Assembly: GCA_030065095.1 (NCBI GenBank)
Contig: JASJDP010000016.1
Location: forward strand, 268,662 to 332,661
Length of the DNA: 64,000 nucleotides
Direction: 5' to 3'
DNA from: Rhodobacter sp.
GTDB taxonomy: Bacteria; Pseudomonadota; Alphaproteobacteria; Rhodobacterales; Rhodobacteraceae
This document shows positions 57,521 to 64,000 of this stretch, one piece after another. Numbering within the stretch: position 1 is the first letter of the stretch; the number at the start of each line of letters is the position of its first letter. Made by a program: the position numbers and the translations under genes. Under the pieces are notes generated by a model. That model was not told the DNA's origin. It made no database searches and was given only the letters and a program-made list of their open reading frames with translations.

Positions 57521-58474
57521 CTAGCCGTTCGGCCCATAAAGCCCCGGCACAAGCCGTTCGGCCTGGGCCTTCAGATCGCAGGCTTGCGTGCCGGGCGGCA
57601 GCGGTGCGCCGTAGAACACCTCATAGCAGCCTCCAAGCTTGTCGCGCAGTTCCTGCGCATGGCGCAGCGAGGCGATCATCGCCGCGAAGTCGTCATTGCC
57701 GCGGCTGAGCCGGTAGGCGAGCCGGCGCGTGCGGTAATAGGCGTCCGAGTTTTGTGCGTTCAGCGCCGCCGGGATCACCGGCACGCCGCAGGCCGCCGAG
57801 ATCCGCGTCGGTCCCGACCGCCAGTCCGGCTCGACCAGATAGCCGTTCTGCCGGTGCGGAACCCGACCGGAGCCAAAGATCAGCAAGGCGCCACCGCCCT
57901 CAAGATGTTCGACCATCACCCTGCGTATCCGCGGCCCTGCGCGCGCCCGCCTCTGACGGTTGATTTTGACAGGCACGATCAGATCCGAGCCCAGAAAGCG
58001 TTCGGCATCCTCGTTGGCGACGACCTTCAGATCGGGCCGCTTATCCATCAGCGAATCGGCGTGTGCGATGAAATCGAACAGACCCGTTGCGTGGGTCGAG
58101 GCGATCAGGGCGGGCCCCTCGGTCGGCACGTGATCCAGCCCGTGTGGCGTGATCCTGGTGCCGTTGTTCTTGCCCAGCAGCGCATGGGTCAGATCTCGGC
58201 CCTTGAGACCGTCAAGCTCTTTGACCAGCGCTTCGGTCTCCCGCAAGGCAAAGAACGGCTTGCCCGTGGAGATGCGGCTGATGGCGTCGCCCGCCTGAAT
58301 GACGGCGCGCACCAGCCATAAAGACAGGCCGGCATCTGCCCCAAGTTGCAGACGGTCCTTGATCGACTGGTCGAGCGGGTGCCCGCTGTTTTTCAGAGAA
58401 TGACCGGGACTCAAGGGTGCCGTCCTACCAAAAAATCGAGATCCGAGAGGTGTGAAATGCCGCGAATTCGACAT
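57521..58474 (-). CDS. lysophospholipid acyltransferase-family protein
   Basis: A 317-aa PlsC-like acyltransferase. The active site is STHATGLFDF (about residue 126), an H-x5-D form found in the putative-hemolysin/ornithine-lipid-type branch rather than the standard HX4D. FGSGRVPHRQ is the second block and GVPVIPAAL the third. It probably acylates a lysolipid; the acceptor is unknown. The start at 58474 gives a long basic N terminus, so an internal start is possible. Leftward, convergent with scpB. Confidence 0.8.
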   Translation of the reverse strand: MSNSRHFTPLGSRFFGRTAPLSPGHSLKNSGHPLDQSIKDRLQLGADAGLSLWLVRAVIQAGDAISRISTGKPFFALRETEALVKELDGLKGRDLTHALLGKNNGTRITPHGLDHVPTEGPALIASTHATGLFDFIAHADSLMDKRPDLKVVANEDAERFLGSDLIVPVKINRQRRARAGPRIRRVMVEHLEGGGALLIFGSGRVPHRQNGYLVEPDWRSGPTRISAACGVPVIPAALNAQNSDAYYRTRRLAYRLSRGNDDFAAMIASLRHAQELRDKLGGCYEVFYGAPLPPGTQACDLKAQAERLVPGLYGPNG

Positions 58475-58522
58475 ATTTAGGCATTACGCTTCCCGGAAAA
58501 CAACCAAATGGTGAGAGCAGTC

Positions 58523-58735
58523 ATGAATGTCAATCAGATCATCAATATGATCGTGCGGCTGGTGCTGCGCCGGGCCATCAACTCCGGGATCAATGCCGGT
58601 GTCGACATGGCGACGCGGCGTAACCGGCAGACCCAAGACCCCGAGGCCGGCCGCGAGCAGCAGGCTCAGGGCCGGGAAACCGCAAGGCGGGCAAAGCAGG
58701 CCATGCGGATGGGCCGGCGCATCGGGCGCCTCTGA
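58523..58735 (+). CDS. small arginine-rich protein
   Basis: A 70-aa basic protein. The first 30 residues are a hydrophobic/amphipathic helix (MNVNQIINMIVRLVLRRAIN) and the C-terminal half is Arg/Gln-rich (RRAKQAMRMGRRIGRL). Similar small proteins seem to occur next to other Rhodobacteraceae genes, but the function is unknown. The ATG at 58523 is chosen; one five codons upstream is possible. Confidence 0.6.
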   Translation: MNVNQIINMIVRLVLRRAINSGINAGVDMATRRNRQTQDPEAGREQQAQGRETARRAKQAMRMGRRIGRL

Positions 58736-58960
58736 TCGGCGCCTGGCCGGACGCGCGGGGACAAAGTTGACGGCCCAGGCTGGTTTTTAGTCGCGATGAG
58801 CCCCAAGGCGATCGGGATTGCTGCACGGATATGAAACCGACCCCGCCAATTTCGGACCACAGGCGACTTGCCCGAACAGGCACCCGTCACTGACCGTCGT
58901 GTCTCTGCAAAAGGCCCTGCGTTATAAGCTTCAAATCTTCGGTTTCGGGCAGGGCATCCT

Positions 58961-59197
58961 TCATGTCTGCGGCGGGGCGCTGGCGGTGAGAAAGGCCTCG
59001 ATCCGGGTCATCACGCCCATCTCTTCCAAGCGCGCGAGATCTGCCACAAGGGCATCCACGGCACGGACATAGGCGGCGGTCGCGCTGTCGCGGACCGACG
59101 GGCTCGAACTTGCCCGCGACAGCGCATCGCAATGCCTGGCGTCGGCCAGGTGCCGGCGCGCCCGCCGAAACACCGTCAAGGACTCCCGATCCGACAC
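58961..59197 (-). CDS. small helical protein, GTG start
   Basis: A 78-aa soluble, helical protein (SLTVFRRARRHLADARHCDA, then VRAVDALVADLARLEEMG). A GGAG ribosome binding site seven bases before the GTG at 59197 supports the gene. No family is recognised. It is divergent from the XRE/S24-like gene and could share its regulatory region. Confidence 0.55.
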   Translation of the reverse strand: MSDRESLTVFRRARRHLADARHCDALSRASSSPSVRDSATAAYVRAVDALVADLARLEEMGVMTRIEAFLTASAPPQT

Positions 59198-59305
59198 CGC
59201 ATGCTCCTACCTACGCCACTCGTTAAAGAGACGGGCGATGCACCGCCTTCGAGGCACCGCCCGCCCGGACGCGTCTTTAACCGACCACTCGATTTCAACG
59301 TGTCC

Positions 59306-59354
59306 AAGCACGATAGTGCACAGTTATAGGGGGAACGCAAGTACGATAATGCAT
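59306..59354. promoter_or_regulatory. two 16-bp direct repeats upstream of the XRE/S24-like gene
   Basis: AAGCACGATAGTGCAC (59306-59321) and AAGTACGATAATGCAT (59339-59354) match at 13 of 16 positions and start 33 bp apart, about three helical turns. They lie 52 bp upstream of the regulator start and about 110 bp upstream of the divergent small gene. This is a good candidate for an operator pair, possibly autoregulatory. Confidence 0.6.
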
Positions 59355-59405
59355 TGTTTTTTAATCATCTTCCAAGCTTTAACCATTTGATGGTACATCG
59401 CTGAT

Positions 59406-60083
59406 GTGCCGCCTGCCGCCAACAAGACCCCAACCGACCGCCTGCGCGACCTCGTGCGCCAGGAGATTCGCCGTGCCGGGGTGGGCGAGCGGCGGTTCGA
59501 GGAACAGGTGGGGCTGAAGAAATGGTCGCTGCGCGGTTTTCTCGACCCCGAGCGCCAGCAGGCCCCGAGCCTCGACCGGGCTGCCGAGATCGCCGCAGCG
59601 CTTGGCCTCAACCTGCAGATCGGCCCGCAGGATCCCGGCGCGGGTCTCGCCGAGCCGGGCGAGGACAGCGACCTTGGCAAGCGCGAGGCGCTGCGCGCCG
59701 GTTTCCTGCCGTTTCCCTATCATTCCGGGTCCGGGCGGCGCGGGATCGGTCCGGTTGCCTTTTCCCGTGCCTGGCTCGACGAGGCCGGACTTGACCCCGC
59801 AGCGCTGTCGGTCGTCGCCGTCGACCAGTCGCTGCTCCCGCCCGCGGTGCCCGACGGCGCGATGGCTTTGGTGGATGCCACGGCGCCACGGCAGGGCGGT
59901 CCGGCGCGTTGGTGTTTCCGCGAGGCCGGGCAGAATTACCTGGGCTTCCTTCACTGGATCGAGCGTGGCGGACTTCTTGTCAGCGGCACCAACGGGTCGA
60001 CGCCACGGGTTCTTGCCAAGGGCGGGACCGGTCGACTCCAATTGCTGGGCAAGGTCGTGTGGACCGGTGCGGCGGCGGCGTGA
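59406..60083 (+). CDS. XRE/S24-like transcriptional regulator
   Basis: A 225-aa protein with an N-terminal helix-turn-helix (residues ~10-60, RRFEEQVGLKKWSLRGFLDP) and a C-terminal S24/LexA-like domain, with VDQSLLPPAVPDGAMALVD at about 139 resembling the GDSMxP...DGD block. The usual catalytic lysine is not apparent, so autoproteolysis is doubtful. The GTG start at 59406 has a weak ribosome binding site. Direct repeats upstream suggest autoregulation. It resembles phage-type repressors, but no prophage genes are present. Confidence 0.75.
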   Translation: MPPAANKTPTDRLRDLVRQEIRRAGVGERRFEEQVGLKKWSLRGFLDPERQQAPSLDRAAEIAAALGLNLQIGPQDPGAGLAEPGEDSDLGKREALRAGFLPFPYHSGSGRRGIGPVAFSRAWLDEAGLDPAALSVVAVDQSLLPPAVPDGAMALVDATAPRQGGPARWCFREAGQNYLGFLHWIERGGLLVSGTNGSTPRVLAKGGTGRLQLLGKVVWTGAAAA

Positions 60084-60233
60084 GCCGGAACGGCCGGTCG
60101 CGGCCAGTCTCTCGGCAGGCAACCCCGGCAGAAAACAGCAATCCTCCGGTCCGCCCGCGTCCCCCTACGCTCAGGTGCGTCTGGCCGGTGCGAACGGTTG
60201 CGCCCGGAGGCGCGGCGTGCAAGCTGGTCTGCA

Positions 60234-60608
60234 ATGGCTGATATCGGCTTTCTTCTCGATCTGGAACACCGCGTCTGGCAGGCGCTGGCCGATGGCGATG
60301 CTGCAACCGATGCGACATTGCTGGCGCCGGAGTTCCTGGGCGTCTATGCGACCGGCTTCGCGGACCGGGCCGCACACACAGGCCAGTTGGCGGACGGCCC
60401 GACCGTATCCCGGTTTGCGCTGTCCGATGCTCGCCTCGTACCGCTTGGAGAGGGCCGGGCGCTGCTGGCCTATCGCGCCGAATATGTCCGGGTCGGTGCT
60501 TCGACGCCCGAGGTGATGTATGTCAGCTCGATCTGGGAAAACCACGGCGGACGCTGGCGCAACACGTTCAGTCAGGACACCGCAGAGGATGATGCGGCTC
60601 CGGTCTGA
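60234..60608 (+). CDS. SnoaL-like / DUF4440-type protein
   Basis: A 124-aa NTF2-fold protein: the N-terminal helix LLDLEHRVWQALADGDAA, then FLGVYATGF and the late strand EVMYVSSIWENHGGRWRN. The ATG at 60234 is preferred over 60198, which would add an arginine-rich stretch. No substrate can be inferred. It lies rightward after the regulator, and 123 bp before glnE. Confidence 0.75.
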   Translation: MADIGFLLDLEHRVWQALADGDAATDATLLAPEFLGVYATGFADRAAHTGQLADGPTVSRFALSDARLVPLGEGRALLAYRAEYVRVGASTPEVMYVSSIWENHGGRWRNTFSQDTAEDDAAPV

Positions 60609-60731
60609 CCCTCTCTCGCCGGCGGGCCCGACGTCTGCGCTTTGCGCTTGTGCGGTCGCGGGCGCCGCGCTACACCCGCTGCCGAATTCCACATTCGCTG
60701 TACGTTGTCCAATTGTAGCGGCGCGGGGTGC

Positions 60732-63530
60732 ATGTCGTTTGCTCACAGGATAGCCCGCGCGCCGCGCGCCTATGATCCCCTGATTGGTGCGGAAACGGCG
60801 GGCCTGTTTCCCCAGTTTCCCCCCGAGGTGCGGGCGTTGTTGTCCGGCGCGGCCGGATGCAGCCCCTATCTTGCCGGACTGATCGGCAACGAGGCCGATT
60901 GGCTGGACGAGGTGCTGCATGCCGATCCCCACGACAGCTTTGCCGCGATCTGTGCCGATGTCCGTGCGCTCGATTACCCTGGCCTCGCCACCGGGCTGCG
61001 CGCGGCCAAGCGCCGTGTCGCGCTGCTGACCGCGCTTGCGGATCTCGGCGGCGTCTGGACGCTGGAACAGGTCACCGCTGCGCTGACGGATTTTGCCGAC
61101 CTGGCCACAGATCGGGCGATGAAGGCCATGGTCGCCGCCGAAATCGCCCGCAAAAAGCTCCCCGGTGCAACCGAAGACGACATCGAGACCGCGGGCGGCA
61201 TGGTCGCCATCGCAATGGGCAAAATGGGCGCGCACGAACTGAACTACTCCTCGGACATCGATCTGATCGTGCTGTTCGATGGCGAGCGCTACGATCCCGC
61301 CGACTATCACGACGCGCGGGCCGCGCTGGTGCGGGCGACGCGCCGGATGACCGCCATGCTCAGCGAGATCACCGGTGACGGCTACGTCTTCCGCACCGAT
61401 CTGCGCCTGCGCCCGGATGCCGCCGTCACGCCCGTCTGCCTGTCGATGGAGGCGGCGGAAGCGTACTACGAAAGTGTCGGGCGCACCTGGGAACGCGCGG
61501 CCTATGTCAAGGCGCGCGCCTGCGCGGGCGATATCGCGGCGGGCGCGCGGTTCCTGCAGCACCTGACCCCCTTCGTCTGGCGCAAGCATCTCGATTTCGC
61601 CGCGATTCAGGATGCCCACGACATGCGGTTGCGGATCCGCGCGCACAAAGGGTTCCACGGGCCGATCACGCTGGAAGGCCACAACATGAAGCTTGGCGCC
61701 GGCGGCATCCGCGAGATCGAGTTCTTCACCCAGACACGACAGATCATCGCCGGCGGCCGGGACCCCAGCCTGCGCGTGCGCGGCACGGTCGAGGGGCTTG
61801 CCCGGCTGGCGGCCAGGGATTGGGTCGCGCCCGAGACCGCCGACACGCTGACCCGGGCCTACCGGGCGCATCGCGAGATCGAGCACCGGGTGCAGATGAT
61901 CGCCGACGCGCAAACCCACGACCTGCCCGGCGATGCTGAAGGATTCGACCGGCTCGCGGCGTTCATGGATTCTGACGCTCGGAGCCTGCGCAAGACGCTG
62001 GCCGACCGCCTGACCGAGGTTCATGGGCTGACCGAGGGATTCTTTGCCCCGCAGGCGCCCGTGACCGCACAGGACGTGCCCGACGAAACCCGGCGCCTGG
62101 TCGACGGCTGGCGCCGCTATCCCGCCCTGCGGTCCGCGCGCGCGGTGGAAATCTTCGAACGCCTCAAGCCCGAGATCCTCGCCCGGCTGCAGAAGGCCGC
62201 CAAGCCGGAGGAGGCGCTGGAGCAGTTCGATGCCTTCCTCGCCGGCCTGCCCGCCGGGGTGCAGGTGTTTTCCCTGTTCCAGGCCAATCCGCAACTCATC
62301 GATCTGATCGTCGACATCGCCGCCACCGCCCCGGCGCTCGCCCGCTATCTGGGCCGCAATGCCCAGGTCTTCGATGCGGTGATCGGCGGGTCGTTCTTCG
62401 ACCCTTGGCCGGGCTGTACCGAGTTGACGGCGCACCTGCGTGGCATGCTGGACGAGATCCCGGACTATGAGCGCCAGCTCGACGCGGTGCGCCGCTGGCG
62501 CAAGGAATGGCATTTTCGCATCGGAGTGCACCACCTGCGCGGGCTGATCGGCGCCGACGAGGTGGGGCGGGAATATGCCGATCTGGCCGAGGCGGTGCTG
62601 GCCGCCTTGTGGGACCCCGTGGTCGCAGAATTCGCCCGCAAGCATGGGCCGCCGCCGGGACGGGGTGCGGCCGTGCTTGGGATGGGGTCGATGGGGGCGG
62701 CGCAGCTTTCGGTCAGCTCGGACCTTGATCTAATCGTGATCTACGATGCCGAAGGGGTCGATATGTCCGACGGCCGCCGCCCGCTGGCCACGCGGCTCTA
62801 CTATGCGCGCCTGACCCAGGCGTTCATCACCGCGCTGACGGCACAGACCGCCGAGGGCGCGCTTTACGAAGTGGATATGCGTCTGCGGCCCTCGGGCCGT
62901 CAGGGGCCGGTTGCCACGTCGCTGAGTTCGTTCTGCAGCTACCAGCGCGACGAAGCCTGGACCTGGGAGCATCTGGCCCTGACCCGTGCCCGTCCGGTGG
63001 CCGGGACCGGAGCGCTGGGGGCGGATATCGAGGCGTTTCGGCAGGACCTTCTGTCTGCGCCGCGCGATGCGGCGCGTGTGCTGGCGGACGTGTCGGACAT
63101 GCGCGCCCGGCTGGCCGACGCCAAGCCCGGAGACGGCGGTTGGGACGCCAAGCTCGGACCTGGCCGGATGCAGGACATCGAGCTTCTGGCGCAGGCCGCG
63201 GCGCTGCTGGCGGGCTCGTCGGCGCGGCATGTGCCGGATCAGCTGGCGGCGGGGCAGGGGACCGGCTGGCTGTCGGCTGCGGGTGCGGCCACCCTGACCG
63301 AGACGTACCGGTTCTTTTGGACCGTGCAGGCCGCCAGGCGACTGTTGACCGGCACCACTTTGAACCTCGCCGACCTAGGCGAGGGCGGTCGCGGTTTTAT
63401 CCTGCGGCAGACCGGGGCCGGGAGTTTTGACGAACTCGCCGAGCGCATGCAGATGCTGGCCGGCGCCGCGGCGGCGGTCATCGAGGCAGCTCTTGCCGGG
63501 GCGCCCGAAGCGGGGGCGGCGGCGCCATGA
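60732..63530 (+). CDS. glnE: glutamine synthetase adenylyltransferase/deadenylylase
   Basis: A 932-aa bifunctional enzyme that adenylylates and deadenylylates glutamine synthetase. Two nucleotidyltransferase modules are visible: GAHELNYSSDIDLIVLFD (about residue 170) and GAAQLSVSSDLDLIVIYD (about 655), each with the SD-D metal motif, and the C-terminal part is helical. The ATG at 60732 gives MSFAHRIARAP. Nitrogen control is the obvious role. Its end overlaps the next gene by four bases. Confidence 0.95.
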   Translation: MSFAHRIARAPRAYDPLIGAETAGLFPQFPPEVRALLSGAAGCSPYLAGLIGNEADWLDEVLHADPHDSFAAICADVRALDYPGLATGLRAAKRRVALLTALADLGGVWTLEQVTAALTDFADLATDRAMKAMVAAEIARKKLPGATEDDIETAGGMVAIAMGKMGAHELNYSSDIDLIVLFDGERYDPADYHDARAALVRATRRMTAMLSEITGDGYVFRTDLRLRPDAAVTPVCLSMEAAEAYYESVGRTWERAAYVKARACAGDIAAGARFLQHLTPFVWRKHLDFAAIQDAHDMRLRIRAHKGFHGPITLEGHNMKLGAGGIREIEFFTQTRQIIAGGRDPSLRVRGTVEGLARLAARDWVAPETADTLTRAYRAHREIEHRVQMIADAQTHDLPGDAEGFDRLAAFMDSDARSLRKTLADRLTEVHGLTEGFFAPQAPVTAQDVPDETRRLVDGWRRYPALRSARAVEIFERLKPEILARLQKAAKPEEALEQFDAFLAGLPAGVQVFSLFQANPQLIDLIVDIAATAPALARYLGRNAQVFDAVIGGSFFDPWPGCTELTAHLRGMLDEIPDYERQLDAVRRWRKEWHFRIGVHHLRGLIGADEVGREYADLAEAVLAALWDPVVAEFARKHGPPPGRGAAVLGMGSMGAAQLSVSSDLDLIVIYDAEGVDMSDGRRPLATRLYYARLTQAFITALTAQTAEGALYEVDMRLRPSGRQGPVATSLSSFCSYQRDEAWTWEHLALTRARPVAGTGALGADIEAFRQDLLSAPRDAARVLADVSDMRARLADAKPGDGGWDAKLGPGRMQDIELLAQAAALLAGSSARHVPDQLAAGQGTGWLSAAGAATLTETYRFFWTVQAARRLLTGTTLNLADLGEGGRGFILRQTGAGSFDELAERMQMLAGAAAAVIEAALAGAPEAGAAAP

Positions 63531-63799
63531 CATTGGACGAGATCGACGCAAGCGGACTGATTCGCGAGGCCTACCGGATCGACGGGATCGGCGCCGCCGA
63601 ATGCCGTTCCATCTTCGTCGACTGGGCGATCAAGCTGCCCGCCGGGATTGCGCCGGCGGCGGCGATCCGGCGTCTGTTGGCCGAATACGGGACCGATGCA
63701 GAGCACCCGATGACGGCGGTCCTGCAAGAAGGTCTGACCGCACCGCCGTCGCCGGTCCGCCGCGGCGGCCGGCGCGGCCGGCGTTGCCTACCTGATTGA
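63527..63799 (+). CDS. small protein coupled to glnE
   Basis: A 90-aa soluble protein with an acidic helical N-terminal part (MTLDEIDASGLIREAYRIDG) and a basic, Arg-rich C terminus. The start overlaps the glnE stop (ATGA), so it is co-translated. No family is recognised; similar small proteins may accompany glnE in relatives, but I cannot confirm this. Confidence 0.7.
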   Translation: MTLDEIDASGLIREAYRIDGIGAAECRSIFVDWAIKLPAGIAPAAAIRRLLAEYGTDAEHPMTAVLQEGLTAPPSPVRRGGRRGRRCLPD

Positions 63800-64000
63800 C
63801 ACGGTTCCCGCGTCGTCCGGGGCGTTCCGGATTGTTTCGGAAAGAGCTGCGTTGTGAGCTGCCCTCAAGGTGGGTTTTCGGCCTGAAGTTGCCATTCGCA
63901 ACCGGTCTTCAGGCGCGGAATCAAGGCCGTAGGCCGCCGCGCCATCGCCGACCCGCCCCGGAGGGGAGGCGATTTTCTGACGGCGCGCATCGCGTTGAAG
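63800..64000. other. terminal stretch without a gene
   Basis: No gene is supported up to the window edge. A hairpin with 8-bp arms (GCCTGAAG at 63881-63888 and CTTCAGGC at 63907-63914) and an inner TTGC/GCAA stem could be a regulatory or terminator structure, but it lacks a T run. Confidence 0.4.

Overview
The window is high-GC chromosomal DNA of an alphaproteobacterium, almost certainly a Rhodobacteraceae/Roseobacter-group member. The evidence is the gene content (heterotetrameric sarcosine oxidase, CcmI, DUF1194 and DUF1289 proteins, RuvX, ErpA, ScpAB), the order alr-mlaE-mlaF and argS-SPOR-nagZ-scpA-scpB, and an alphaproteobacterial-type LexA box (GTTC-N7-GTTC) in front of uvrA. I see no rRNA, tRNA, CRISPR array or intact insertion sequence. 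The genus cannot be fixed from the sequence alone.

Layout. 1-1840: 5' end of radA, a PqiA-like membrane protein and a two-TM protein, all leftward. 1841-3322: an AT-richer accessory patch with two unrecognised small genes behind two adjacent palindromes. 3323-4551: three small genes (GFA, DUF1801, SnoaL-like). 4741-9893: leftward alr-mlaE-mlaF, a DUF1194 secreted protein, a TetR regulator and ppk2. 10069-12930: uvrA, divergent from ppk2 across a LexA box. 13028-14009: two orphan membrane/secreted proteins. 14033-20139: an RND permease and an adaptor with an exceptionally long two-arm 14-residue repeat, behind an 18-bp operator-like palindrome. 20372-24059: yfgM-bamB-der. 24197-26323: two tandem fatty-acid desaturases. 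26361-28317: DUF1289-ruvX-ccmI, translationally coupled. 28518-34640: soxB, two small membrane genes, then overlapping soxD-soxA-soxG.

34827-44863: an NADP-dependent reductase-like protein, sodB, a 722-aa protein with an internally duplicated domain, rarD, a LOG-family protein, a LysM protein, an Atm1-type ABC exporter and xth. 44930-45501: a RebB-family R-body protein coupled to a small partner. 46235-49588: a GH5-like/RTX secreted protein carrying four 267-bp tandem repeats. 49857-57305: erpA, dgt, a secreted oxidoreductase-fold protein, argS, a SPOR protein, nagZ, scpA and scpB. 57521-64000: an acyltransferase, small unknowns, an XRE/S24-like regulator with two upstream direct repeats, a SnoaL-like protein, glnE and a small coupled gene.

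How it works together. Most of the window is housekeeping: envelope maintenance (alr, mlaEF, bamB, nagZ, SPOR, LysM), genome maintenance (radA, uvrA, ruvX, xth, scpAB), nucleotide and nitrogen control (dgt, glnE), Fe-S and redox (erpA, Atm1-type exporter, sodB) and C1/methylamine catabolism (sox). The most promising material for new biology is the very long adaptor hairpin, the RebB pair, the duplicated-domain protein at 36258-38426, the small-gene cassette at 2307-2836, and the regulator and direct repeats near 59.3-60.1 kb.
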